DNA of 64,000 nucleotides from Klebsormidium nitens. Lineage: Eukaryota > Streptophyta > Klebsormidiophyceae > Klebsormidiales > Klebsormidiaceae. The notes below the pieces were generated by a model, which made no database searches, was not told the origin of the DNA, and saw only the letters and a program-made list of their open reading frames with translations. A program made the position numbers and the translations under genes. This document shows, in pieces, positions 11,458-23,647 of the stretch (position 1 is its first letter; the number at the start of each line of letters is the position of its first letter). The stretch spans positions 1-64,000 of the forward strand of contig DF237143.1 of assembly GCA_000708835.1 (NCBI GenBank), written 5' to 3'.

Positions 11458-12981
11458 GGAGCTACCAAACCTTGTTCACCACTTCCCGCTTCGAATGGAA
11501 GATGCAGGTCCAGAACCTTTCGTGCCACAAACTTCACCAACAACTTTTTCATTCGCAACTTTCCAAAGAGTGGCACATCTTCAACCCCAGTTTGGAACAG
11601 GGCCGGCTCCTGTTCTCCCAAGGCAGATTCACGTGTAAGAAGGATGATGAGGTGGTCTTCAGAGAGCACGTAATGGGCAGTGGTGGAGACTGGAGTGGTG
11701 GTGGCAATGTTGACAATGGCGTCGCTGTTCCAACCAAATGTCTAGAGCTGGAAATGCACGGTGCACTGGCATGGCAGGGTGCATGGTGGTGGCATGGTCA
11801 ATGTAACCTACCAACGTTGACCCGTGGCTAGGAAGAGAAAGCGGCTGTCGCCAGTGCTTCAACTGGCTGGTCGCGAAGTTCTTGCCTGGCTTGACCAAAC
11901 CATTGGCACCGGGGTTTCCTGGAATTTGACAGACTTCGGCATTGCAAAAGTCATGCCTGGAATTTGGAAAAGAAGCCCCAGCAGTGAACAGGGGGGAGCT
12001 ATCAGGGCGCTTGCAGTTGTACGAACTGTTTGAGCCTTTCAGTGCCCTTGTTGGCTTTGATTCCCGCTGATTTGTTTTTCTTAGCTTGCCACTGTCTTTT
12101 CTTGCACGTGCGTTTGTCCTGGCCCAACATATTTCTGGTCTAATTGCTCAAAGTTGGGGCGCAAGGTTGGCCAGATGGGCGGTGTCAAGACCGCCTGCAC
12201 GGAGCGCTTTCAGTTTCTGGACCCAAGCAGCTTCTCTGGTAGTCGGCAGCATGTTTCTCATGACAGAAGACCTGCCGGGCTCAGTACTTTGCATTCATGG
12301 AGGGGTGAGATAAGTCTCTTAGCTAGGCTGCGGACGTTGCGGCGCTGTGGTACGCAAATTCGACCAGCTTTCAGGACCTCAAAACAAAGTCGTTGTCGCC
12401 CCCCGGTTGGTTCTCACATCCAACAGCGATGGCCAGCATTGTCAGCGGATCACAGCCTGGGCCACGCGGTGAGAGTCTCGGGGGGCGCTGAAACAATTAG
12501 GCCCTTTTGATGTATCAATGATCTGCTTTATGAACACACAGACCAGGCCAGGAGATTTTGAGGGTTTGGTCGTAAGTTCTTGATGATGTTGAAAGACTGC
12601 GACTGGTCGTGGGGCATGTTTTTCCTTTTGTGGATGCCCCTGTTCTCTGGTTCTTGTGGCCCATGCGGTCTCCAGACATATCATGTCTACGCGTGAACGT
12701 CTGCTCACCGCTCACAGCTGGCATGTCTATCTGCGCAGCCCCTCCCTACTCGCTTCTTTACCAGACAAACAACAGCTGACAGGACACCCGCTGTGCCTGG
12801 CCGCAGGTGATGCCCCTTCCTGCCATGCCTCCTCAATCCGTTAAATTGTTTAAGATCTTACAGTATGATGAAACGTTCTCCATAGGTCCCTTTTAACGGT
12901 TCAGAATTGTTAGATTACGCTCAAGTGTCACGTCAAGGGATGCAATCTCGGACTGCTATCAATGTCAACGAGTAGAGCCAA
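11458..12981. other. Divergent intergenic region between RRP41 and the DUF1997 gene
   Basis: This 1.5 kb should hold both promoters. Open frames at 11472-11831 and 12154-12510 show no recognisable domain and no splice connection to either neighbour. A non-coding first exon of the DUF1997 gene could lie here. No clear TATA or other motif was identified. Confidence 0.5.
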
Positions 12982-15168
12982 ATGTTCATATTCCGAAACC
13001 TCCTGTCATGTCTTCCTCTGGCTTGCACTGACACTGCCCCACTCTCTCTCACTAGGCAGAGACAGGCACGGCGAGTACGGTGTCAAGCAGCTCCAAAAAT
13101 TGCCAACCTCACAGCGTCCAGGACCATGGCGGTGCCCCTGCCAGTTCACACCGACAGCGAGGGCCGCCCCCGGAAGCTGAGCGAGTTTCTGAAGCTGCCG
13201 GTGGGGCGGGAGTCGATGCTCAAGGGGCAGTCGTGCAAAAAGAGGGAGCTCATTGGGGACAATACCTTCAGGTTGGCGCCGCGCCCCTGTGTCGTCTTTG
13301 TCGCATAGTTTGGGCCTTTGTTACAATTTCAAAGTCAAACCTGGCGCTTTCAACCCTGATTAGAGCAATCTGAGCAGCTTTTTCTCGCTCAGAAGTAGTT
13401 CGAGAAGATAAAAACTCGATGCCGCACGCCTAAAGATTGAAGAAGTTCTGGACAGGAACCAGACACCCCAAAGGCCGTTAAAGCTCATAGTGCCCTTCTT
13501 GAGGCAGCATGGTGTCTAGATCGTCCTTCAGATTCCTGAGTAGCTTCATGAAGCGAAAAACAGATCCTGAAAAGCATAGCCGTCAGGACCGGACGTTGGT
13601 ACGATGGGCCCTACTCAAGACGGTCAAGAAGCTGACAAGTCTCCGCTGCAGGGACTTCGTAAGAGAGCTGGCGTTCTCCAAACGTGTGAAGAACCGGAAT
13701 CCAGGTTGACGGCCAATGAGGAGAGGGGCGTGATCTTGATGAGCTTTTTGCACATTTATCCTGGTTTGTCGGGCAATACGAGTACAGGACCGTGCAGATT
13801 TGGAACCTGTATGAAGGGCTCCCCCTGTATGAAGGGCTTTTCAATGCTGCCGAAAACCACCATTCGAAATGGTATTGAAGAGCTTGGCTTCTTCATTCGA
13901 CAAGGCCAGGAAAGGTCCCGGGTTTCTGCATGCAGTCCGTTGCTTGCGCTCGTTTCAAACAGCCTTCGAAGGCACGTTTCTTTGGAAACTCTGAATTGTC
14001 TCTCCGTGAGGTAGACTAGTCAAGCAGAGGGTATAAGCTTCGGACTTCTTTCATGAAGCGTTTCAGAGCCCCTTCTTCGTACCCCTCCATAATTAGCGTG
14101 GCTTTCCGTCTCCTATTCTTTCCTATTGGCTTCCGGTTTCTACGGAGCCTCGAGGGCTCTCTCTTAGGCAGCTCACTCTCATGTGACTCAGCGCGTCAGG
14201 TCCTGCAACCTCGCTCGCTGCCCTGCACGCCAATTGCACCGGTTCTTCCGCTGCAGGTGCTACCTGCGGAGCATCGAAGCCTTCAAGTTTTCAGTCGCCC
14301 CGGTTATCGACGTCCGGGTGACATCCACAGACGACACGTGTACGGTCGAGATGCTGCAGTGCCGCTTCCTTGGTTCCGAAGCGGTCGAGCGGCAAAGCGA
14401 GCGGTTCTCGGCGACCTTTAAGAACCACATCGACTGGCGGGAAAGCGGGGAAGCCGAATCAGAGGAAGAAAGTGGAAAGTGTAGAAACGGAGAAGACGAA
14501 GATCTTGCCGGGAATGGGGCGGCGGAGCCATTGCTGCGGAATGACATACAGCTAGACCTCGCGCTTGAGGTTTTCACGCCGCCCTTTACGATGCTCCCAA
14601 TCGCGGCCGTCGAGCGTCCCGGGAGCGCGTGAGCTGCGCAATCCGTTCTCTGAAATGATTTATATTTCATCAAAGACGAGTGCACCTCCGACTGCTGCGA
14701 TCAGTGGAACTCTCCTGACGTGTCATAGAACTTCAGAGCTAATCTCGAGTGCCCAAACATGGGTGCCAAAATGCCTTCACGTGCGAAGCTTAGACTGTGG
14801 TCTTCGATCTCGGGTTTCTTTGACCTGTGCAAAATGCGGAATTTTGCTTCTACGTTTCCAAGCAAATATGAAGCAGATGTTTGGCCAGCACAACAGGCTT
14901 GCCTGTTGTACGCCCATCATGTGGTGCTTTGTACCTGTTTTGCGGCTCTCGGAACGAAGTTTCTCTACTGACCCCCTGATGGATGGACGATATTTCTTGC
15001 AGATTTTTGCAAGCTCTGTTGGATCGAGTTGCGCCCGCATTCGTAAGTTCACTGTTAGCAGATTACGAGGCCTGGGCAAAAGGGGAGCTGGAGGAGACGG
15101 ACACCTTGTCTACGGACCATTTAGAAAGACACGAAGAACATGATGCTGTGAATTCGAGAAAGCAATAA
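12982..15168 (+). CDS. DUF1997 family protein, probably plastid-targeted
   Basis: Member of the DUF1997 family found in cyanobacteria and plants; its biochemical function is unknown to me. Three exons join in frame: 12982-13271, 14257-14628 and 15003-15168, giving 275 aa. Residues 1-48 are rich in Arg, Ser, Thr and Ala with few acids (RQRQARRVRCQAA), like a chloroplast transit peptide. The domain follows: LSEFLKLPVGRESML, then RCYLRSIEAFKFSVAPVIDV across the first junction, and AFLQALLDRVAPAFVSSLLA near the end. That is the typical closing helix ending in DYEAWA. Between them is an acidic insert (SEEESGKCRNGEDEDL). The first donor (CAG|GTTGGC) is weak. The start at 12982 is the first ATG of the open frame; the next, at 13125, would remove the transit-like part. 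Confidence 0.78.
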
Positions 15169-16277
15169 CATTTGAAAGACGGAAGTTTCGAGGAGATCTA
15201 GGTGTGCCATTCGTAGTGCATTGCAACTGATTGGATGTGTTGATTGCAGTGGACAAGTCGTCATTCGTCTAGTTTGTAGTTGACTGGACAAGCAATTTCC
15301 ATGGGAAGTGCAGATATTGCGTGGTTCTGTTTTCGATAAGGATCAGCTATCGACTCGACTGATCGACAGTATTGATTGATGCATTATAAGAACAGCAAGT
15401 TTCATGACATCAAAAGCAATATACGCGCTTGCTGTGGCATCGTGGCGCGCAAAACAAGGCGGTTCGGTTGGTACATGTACGTGTTGGACGTAATTAAGTG
15501 TTTTCAATGTGTAAGCAATCTGGCGCATGTACCAAATCGACATGCGTTGGCCATCGCTGAGCGGAATTAATTGAATAATCCATGTGCACGTGAATAATTA
15601 CAGCTATACATGCATGTATACGTATAATTATGTGCACACATAGGTACCGGTATATGTGCGCGCCGCGATACACGATCGAGTACGTGACAATGACAAGGGC
15701 AGGTTTAAGGATTTGAGGGTCGAGTTGTGACACACGGGATCGTTAAAGTACACGCGTGACCCTATCGTTGCCCAGGCTATATACTATATCGCATAGGAGC
15801 CTTGCCTTGCTGCGCCTCGTACGCACACCACTGACTTCCATGCAAGAGCTCACGTGTGCTATGCCAAGCTTGCTTAGGAATTGATCGTGCCATATCCTCA
15901 GATCTACGGCCGCATCTTGATGATTTGACCTCTTGTTTCTTATACACATCGGTACTTCTGCCCGGCCGGGCCACGCCAGCCGACGCCTATAGTGGACTCA
16001 GATTGTAGTCTGATAGGCATACCGCTTTCAAGTTTCAGTTTGTACTACATGCTCTGGTACGTTCCAAGCTTGGAGGTCGGATCCAGGCCCGTGTGCGCTC
16101 GCTGTAGGTGGCCAGTTTGTTGATCGACCAACTTTGACAAAATCACTTTAGATCACAGGCTGACGGCTTGGAGCCAAGTGCCAATTGCCGTAACACCAGA
16201 GGATTAGCTAGCTCATGACATGTCATCAAGGAGCCTGAGGCTTGCCCGTACGGTGGTTTGACAACCAGTATAATACT
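15169..16277. other. Intergenic, AT-rich, no gene recognised
   Basis: Convergent interval between the DUF1997 gene and the golgin gene. 15560-15700 is AT-rich with alternating purine-pyrimidine words (catgcatgtatacgtata). No supported gene. Confidence 0.6.
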
Positions 16278-18419
16278 TTATCGAATGTCAAATCCATCCC
16301 CTGTCCACTCACTTTTGGAATTCGCATCGGCTTCCAAGTTTCGTCGGCTTTTCACCAATGTCGCCGTGCTTTTCCCCCCTCGTGGCGCTTGCGTGGCTCG
16401 TACATTCGACAATCTTGGCTGTCCTTTGAGAGCCGTTGGTTGCTTTATCGATGGTTCTTCTTCTGAGGTTTTGGAACTTGGATTGGCTCTAATTGAATCT
16501 TGTACATGACTTGAATGATTGTGTACCGGACTCTCCCTACCTTTACTGGATTCTGTAGGTGTAGCTGTACTTCTATCTGAGGCTTTCGGTGGCAGTTCCG
16601 CCTGCTGGGTTTCCGAACTCTTATTGCCATCTTGCGATGAAGCTTGAAGAAGCGAGTGCGCTCCTCCGCTAAGGAGCTCCAAACGCCGGGTCAGTTGTTC
16701 AAGCCGTTCGAGCTGGGAGGAAGCTGTCTCCTGAACCTGCACCGCACCAAACAAGATATTGACAACCACCTCGAGCCTCCTACAGATCGAAGGCAACAAT
16801 TGTGTGGCAACAATAAGTGAAATAACCGCAGGTAAGTCATGACTTAAGCATCTCTCCAAGATGCGAATATTGGTTGGCAAAAGGTTTTAGGAGACCCTGC
16901 ATCAGGTCACCCTTGTCCTTGTACTAGTAGGAACTTGAGATTGGTAAAAACAAGGTGGCTTCTCTCCAAAATCGACCACTGTACTTCAAAGAGTGCGATC
17001 TGGTTCTGAGTAGGACAGTTGGCTCTCACTAGCGCTTGCAGCTCATTGGACAGCTTCTCCTTTTCTTGCTCCTCAGCACGCGCTATTTGTACGGCATCCT
17101 CGTAAGCCTGTGAAGGGGCACAGATTCAACCGACACATGAACGAGGATACAGGAAACTAGACGTCCCTAATCGTTGCTGTTGCGTATGACAGGCTTAATC
17201 CGAGTTGTGCCCCGAGAGTCTTAAGACATGTGGAAGAGGGCGCTGAAAGACACGCCCCACCTTCGGCACCCAAGAAAGCTGTAAACTGGTAATCCGCTCG
17301 TCCCACAGAGTCCACCAGAGTTTTGGCTTGCAATCTTGAAGCTAAATTTACTAAGTTGTTGATGCTTCACAGACCGGCAGGCTCCAAAAGAGGTCAAAGG
17401 GCTGACTGTTCACTCTCGCCTTATGCATCTGTGACATGATTCGAGAGTGCACATCGGAACACTCACCTTCTTTGTTTGTACTTCTTTTGCTTTTGCTTGC
17501 GAGGTCCTCTCGCCTTGTTGTTCGATCTTCTTGCGAAGAAACTCCAAAGCTGAACAAGGACCAAGAAGAAAGGTCAGAGGCAGGACTTGCAATTGCCAGT
17601 TACACTGCATGAATGAGCTAACAAAGAGCTGACTTCCAGTTTGATACAGATCTTTAACTTGGTATCGAAAGGGCAGAAGTGCTTACCTTGTTTTCTTGGG
17701 TTTACAGTCTGTTTGGCTTCCATCTAGCACACAAGAAACATGGGTCAAGCAGCAGACCTTTGCGAATGCGGCCTGAGAACGGGATGCAAGAAGGGCAGAA
17801 CATAAGGCCTAGTTCATACAGAGCAAACAGCCCCCAGTACAATCTGAAGCTGAATTCCGAACAAGGCCCCCCAATTAGTAGCGGTCCAAGGTAGTATGTA
17901 GGTGGGTGCCCCAATGCGATGCGTTCTTCGTACATGCAGTATCAAGTGAAGCTCCCTTTCTGGCTTCTCGATTTCAATCACTTCTACACAGGGGCGATGC
18001 TGTCAACATCTGTCCTACCACCAAAGAAAAAGTAGCTTCTTTGTCAGCCTTACCTGCAGAGCCGCCAATTCAGCCTCCACTTGTTGAATCTCTTTCTGTC
18101 GGTCAAGGATCTGCCCATAATTAGCCTCAATGAATTTCCGTATCTGCTCTTGCTTTGCCCTGAGAATCTGCATTTCAGCGGAGAGGATGTCAGGACACTT
18201 CTGAGATCTACGTGAACCTGAGATGCTCTGCAGGTGGGCGTGTCAGCATGGGTGGTGTAACAAAGGAGTAGTACTGGTGGAACAGGCACTGTTCAGAAGC
18301 AATTCAAAAACTTCTCTTAGCATTCTGCCAGCTTGTATGGACGTAACATCTCTGCTCACCTCTTCACTCTGCAGAATTCGAGACTCCATTGTGACTGCTT
18401 TTCCAGTGTTGGTCGCCAT
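16278..18419 (-). CDS. RAB6-interacting golgin-like coiled-coil protein (DUF662)
   Basis: Coiled-coil protein of the plant DUF662 / RAB6-interacting golgin family, expected on Golgi membranes. Six exons splice cleanly: 18360-18419, 18054-18227, 17687-17723, 17467-17549, 17030-17107 and 16278-16736, for 296 aa. The conserved core is spread over the exons in family order: DRQKEIQQVEAELAALQ, then ALEFLRKKIEQQ, AYEDAVQIARAEEQEKEKL, and finally SSQLERLEQLTRRLELL. The last about 130 residues are Ser/Thr/Pro-rich and disordered, longer than I expect for land-plant members. A 37-nt micro-exon (MEAKQTVNPRKQ) is needed to keep the phase. Assignment rests on heptad layout and these blocks, so the coiled-coil nature is surer than the exact family. 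It is divergent from the TOM2A gene. Confidence 0.75.
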
Positions 18420-19593
18420 GGTCCCTCCTGCTATTTCTCAGATTAATTGGAGCTATGTCACAGCGGCTTGAACCAGCAGTTTTCCAGCAGGATGACAGCT
18501 CAATGGAAGAATTGACGATCTGAAGGCTTCCTTGAGAAGGTTATCTCATTCGTTTCACTGCGCGCCCCCCTTCTTTTTCAAAGCTAAGTATCTATTCTGC
18601 CAACCAGTCACAGATCATGTCCTGGCATTAAAGGAGCACTTCGTCGCATTCCTGTATCGATGAAAAGCTACAGAATGACAGGCGCTCTCCTCATCCCTAT
18701 TGTTAATGACGTGCTTTTTTGGATCGAGCAGTGCAAACACATCTGCTAGGACGTACCCTGAATCAGCTCACCCAACAAACTGGAGAACCTGTCATGGCTC
18801 ATACTCATAAGATGCAGCCTAACCAGTTGCTCGAATTTCAACCATTGCAAACACACAGGTGCTGCTGAGGTGCACAGTGCACACAGCTCTTCTGCATTGC
18901 AATGTTCAGGATCTCCTGCTGCTGCATCTGATGCGTTGGCGCCAGGGCCACAGCTTGTAGCCCTTGCACAATGTTTATGCCAATTTGCCGAACCAAAATG
19001 TGGCACTGAGTAGCGATGCTAGGCCCAGGGCCTACTGGTAAGATGTCCCAATAAATGTTGAATATTTGCCTTCCTGCTAAATAGCTTATGAGGTGCCTGA
19101 GTAGATAAGGGGTTAAATTTGCACTCCGGTTTTATATGCTCGATGCAAGCCGTCCGAGGAAACAAGGCTGTCTGAAAGAGGCGGCAGAGATTGTCACACG
19201 CATATGCGCACCTAGAAACAGACATATTCGTGCCGACTATGTGCGAGAACTTGAAGCGTTCCCCCTCAAGTTGTACGCTGGCCTTCAAATATGCCCTTCA
19301 GGGAGGCCTTCATAGATGTTTCAAAGATGGTTCAAAGGAACAGCTACTGAAGCAGCAGCAGCAGCAAACAGAGCGCTAGCTAGTTGCAACTGACTGCATC
19401 CAGGTGGAAAGCAGGGAGGGAGGTGATGCGGGAAGGCCCAGCTAGATCCATCACCGTTGATTCTAGAAAGTGCAGGCGAATGCCTAGGGCCTTCTGCTAA
19501 GAGTCAGACTTAATTAGGCTGAATCTTCAGATTGCTTTGCAAAGCTTGCAAAAAGACTAGTGCGCTGCGGGCTTGGGAGGGTTTTCTCCAACA
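18420..19593. other. Divergent intergenic region (golgin / TOM2A promoters)
   Basis: 1.2 kb between two start codons on opposite strands. A short (CAG)n-like run lies near 19351-19368. The minus-strand frames at 18746-19006 and 19019-19288 have no recognisable domain and are probably chance. Confidence 0.55.
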
Positions 19594-22095
19594 ATGGGGT
19601 GCCGAAGTTGCTTGCAATGCATCCTGAAGCTCAACAATTTTCTGCTGGCAATTGTTGGGGCCTTGCTGATCGCCTACTCGCTGTGGTAGGTGAAGGCACT
19701 CTGGATTTCATGCTCTTTCTGCAGACTTGTGTTCGGTAGCTGCTGGGCAGAGTCTTGTGTGTGGAGGACTTCTGATGGAGACGCGCCTGCGCCTGCATGC
19801 TTCTGTCAGGATCATTCTCTATATTGGAAGGGGACAAGAAGCAGCTCGCTTGGGACGTATGCTGATAATAGGTATTGTGAGCATGCACCTGTGATTGTGG
19901 CAACCTTATTGGCGAAGGGGAACACTGATCGGAAGACTATCTAAGACCTGCTTGTCAAGAAACATCCTGAAGTGATTCAAATGCCATATCGTGATTTGTC
20001 AAATTCTCGTACGGGCCTGTAAGTTTATTTCGTGTGCTATCAATGGTGGCATTGCTCTGATGTCGCTCCTGCTAATCCCGCCTGTTCAGGATGCTCAACG
20101 AGTACTCCGCACACCATCCTGGCGCCCCAGCCCCTGCACCATACTATGCCTCTCTTGAGCTACCCCATGGGCAGGCCTCCGGTGTAGTTCTTGGCCGGGC
20201 CATTTTTGAGGAACCAGCTCTGGTCCACAGCCACTGGCATTGGCCAGACCTCTCCAAATGGCGCCTACCTGCACCATGGTAAGGCCGCTTGGTAGAGGAA
20301 ACTCATCATGGATATTGCGCTCGAGTACACCTTGCCTACAGGTCTTGCTATCATTCCGCACGCTTGAGTTGAGATGTGCATGCCATTGGGCTGGCCTCGA
20401 GCATGCGGACTGCTGTCGTTGTGGTTCACGACTGGTTGCGCAAACAGTTTCGGTTGCAAGTACCCGCAGCATTGGCACCAAGGAGGTAGCTTTATCAATC
20501 CTGAAGTCTGATTTCTCCAACAGGCTTATCTATCAAAGAGGTATTCATCCTTTGCCAAATGAGTAAAGAACATGCATCGCCCAGCTTGCAAATCCACGTC
20601 CGTCACAACAGGACAACACCTTTGAATTAGCAGCAATGGCAGTTCCCTCAGACCTTGCACGTTCAATCGGGCCTTCATGTGGTCCTCTCCCTGAAGCATG
20701 TGCTTGTTCCCCCAGGTTCATCTACGGCACACTGGCGCTCGGCATCTTCACTACCCTCACCTCATGCACGGGCCTGATCGGCGCCGAGTCGGGCAGCCGC
20801 GTGTGCCTCTCCTGCTACAACCTGGGCCTGCTGCTGCTCGTTGGCGGGCAGGTGATTGCGGGCGCGCTCATCTACTTTGACCGCAGCTGGGAGGAGGACA
20901 TCCCGCGCGACCCCACCGGCCAGCTGGACAAGGCGCGCCGCTTTGTGGGCACCAACCGCGACCTCGCCAAGATCGCCGGCTGCGCCGTGCTTGCCATTGA
21001 GGTGAGGGACACTGCTTTATGCGGCGCCCACGCCGATTGATGTCCTTCATTTCGTTGCTAGCACGTCTCATGTGTTCTTCTGCTTTATGTTCTTACCTGG
21101 GTCCGACCAATAACTCCCAAGAAACAGCCAGACGTGCTTCTGCATGAAGTCCTGCTTCACTACGGCCGTCCCACTTCTTACGTGCCGACAACTTCCAATC
21201 ATTGGGCCTTTCCCCCCAGGATCTTGCTGACAGGGAATGTTGCTGCAGGTGCAGGAGAACCCAACGTTTTGCTTGGAAGTACACCGTCCTCCGTCCTTTA
21301 TTCTGTCATGGTTCTACCGTCGTCACTTCGTATGACCATGTCAGCAGGGAGACGCTAATGATGTCAGCGTAAAGTAAAGCTTGCTGTAGAAAGGTTTCTT
21401 CAGGAACATCCGTCCCCCTGCCGCAGGTGGTGGGGTGGGTTCTTTCCATGGTCCTGCGCGCCCTGCTCCCCTCCCGCCGCCAGCCCTACTACGACTCGGA
21501 CGACGACTACGCCCCCGCAGCGCGCGCCCCGCTGCTGCCGCGCAACGCCGCGACGGGCCCAGCAGGTGCAGCTGGCGGTACTGCTGCTCCGGCTCGCAGG
21601 AACGACCAATGGAGCTCCCGCATGAAGGCCAAGGTGCGCGCACAGAGCGCCTTGATAGGGGATGACTGAAGCAATAGTCCGTCAGCATTGCACGATAGCC
21701 TATGTTGCACACAAGCTGCAGACTTGAGCCACTGCTCGCCCATCATCGGGGCGCTGGAAGATTCACTTCGATACTTACATTGTTCTTTAGAAGTCCGCCA
21801 CAGTGGAACCATCCGATATGACGATTCAACCTCGGTTTTTCGTCCATTGTATTGTCTCCACAAGAGGATTTTTAAGCATCAGATACACCACGGCGGCCGC
21901 ACAGCAGAAACGGTTCATCTAAATCGACGGCTGATGCTGGCTGACCCTGCTGTCGTCGTTGCGCAGTACGGCCTGGATACCGCCGAGCTTGCCAACGACC
22001 CCGCGCGGCCCCGCACCGCAGCCTCACAAAGCGGTGCCGCTGAGGGCGCGGCCGTAGAGGCGCCCGCGGCCGGCAGCCGGTGCAGCATCCTTTGA
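19594..22095 (+). CDS. TOM2A: TOM2A-type tetraspanin with C-terminal prenylation box
   Basis: Four-pass membrane protein of the plant TOM2A family, a tonoplast/endomembrane tetraspanin known as a host factor for tobamovirus multiplication. Five exons join in frame: 19594-19685, 20090-20278, 20716-21001, 21427-21633 and 21967-22095, for 300 aa. Membrane segments: about 9-31, 95-117, 123-148 and 180-203. The first exon gives MGCRSCLQCILKLNNFLLAI. Exon 3 has FIYGTLALGIFTTLTSCTGL, then the family block DRSWEEDIPRDPTG after the third segment. The cytosolic tail is Ala/Pro-rich and ends CSIL, a CaaX box. TOM2A is reported to carry a farnesylation signal; a final Leu instead favours geranylgeranylation. 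The loop from exon 2 (His/Pro/Ala-rich) is less conserved. Confidence 0.88.
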
Positions 22096-23647
22096 AGCGA
22101 GGCCGGACCCCACCCCGAAGCGGAGGAGACCCCCGAGGCCAAAAAGTTGCAGCTGCAGCCGCTGGTCGGGGAAGCGCGGCCGTGAGGGGGGCGAGCCCCA
22201 AGGGTTACGTAAGCTCTTTGATGAGGCAAGAGGGAGTTTGCGAGGGGCAGGGGTGGAGGTCCGGGCTTCTGCACTTTTGGAGCGAGGTCCACGTATCACC
22301 GCCAATCAGCAATGCGGCAGGTAGTGCTACAGGTAATACGAGCAGGTTATAGGACAATGTACAGACGGTTCCAGTCTATACCAGTCTAGTTTATGGTTTC
22401 TGTTTCAATCAGTTGCTGCTTTCATGTAAGACGTATATATGGTTAGAACTCTCTCTGCACCTGGATAATCAGACCATTGTAACACATATCTCTCAAGCCC
22501 GCATGTTTTGTTCGAACTTTTTCCATGCCCATTGCGCTTTCCTGTTGGAAAGCTAGCATGGAGTCCCTCGCCTTTTCCTGCAACTGGTTTGAGTCCTGGT
22601 TTGAGGCAGCGTGTTCCATGGGACGGTTGCATGCTGTGCAGTGATTTGACGTATATGTCATCTTATCTAGCCGACTCTCGATGTTGACGTTCTTCCGGAC
22701 ATTTGCATGGCGACGGCGCCACATGTACATGCAACCGCGGCCATGCGCCGCCCCGGATGACATGCACATGCCCAAAGAATGTGCATCAATATGTAACTTA
22801 GTATAGCGGCGCGGAGCATGGCTAGAGCTTATACACGCATTGCATGTGCATGGGCGCGGAGCCTGCGCATGGCTAGAGCTTATACGTATGCATTGCATGT
22901 GCATGGGCAAGACGGAACGGTAATTGTCACGTTTATTTTTCGTAGATCGGTTGTATAGAGACCCGGCATGTATGAACGAGATCACAAATTAATCATTCAT
23001 GCAAGCCACATCATGGTGTCAGTGATCGACGGATATTGCTGCACTGAGCCTGCACGTTCCATGTAAGATTTCATAAGCTTAAGCGGGACACGCGTACGGG
23101 AGGGCCGTTGGATATACATGGCCCGGCCCGCGGCCAATATGGAAACTCGCAATATGCAGCATGCATGCCGCCGTGCTTAGTAAGTCGATCTTTACCATAC
23201 TACACCGGCTATAGTATATCATGCATAGCATTTGCTGCACTTGAACTTAATCAGTCAATGTATCTGAGCGTTATTTTGTTGACGGCGGTTTCACTTGTGA
23301 CGAGCCAGATCGTCCAGAACCAAGGTCGCGCAAAATTTTGACAATTGATCTTTGTGCCCAAGCAGATGTATAAGTACTCTCCCATTAGGTGGTTGGCGTG
23401 CGAGTGCCAGACACGCATGATGATCCAATCAACATGTTAAAAGGTGTCCAATGAGGCAAGCACCAGACTTTGGTTCTACATGTACCGCTGTCAACTGCAT
23501 GAATCTGATCAGGCGAACAGAATATCATTGGCCCAGCTTGCTGACAAGCGTTCAACACTGACAAGCAAATGCCACCTGGAGGATCGCATTCCTTGCAGCA
23601 TTTGAATTGCCCTCTCATGTTCGCCAGACACCACTAGCAATGTAGGA
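22096..23647. other. Intergenic, no gene recognised
   Basis: Convergent interval between TOM2A and uS5. It contains a small tandem duplication (22818-22908) and many CATGCA/TGCATG words. A 180-codon minus frame at 22443-22985 is low-complexity (repeated Met, Cys, His, Ser) and is not credible as a gene. Confidence 0.6.
22818..22908. repeat. Two-copy tandem duplication of ~40 bp
   Basis: The segment starting CATGGCTAGAGCTTATAC at 22818 is repeated almost exactly at 22868, each copy ending GCATGTGCATGGGC. Confidence 0.85.

Noticed and set aside
13803-13838. Possible coding repeat CTGTATGAAGGGCT
   Set aside because: It is a two-copy tandem duplication inside intron 1 of the DUF1997 gene, without coding support.
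22443-22985. 180-codon minus-strand open frame
   Set aside because: It is low-complexity and built from CATGCA/TGCATG repeats, and it spans the tandem duplication at 22818-22908.
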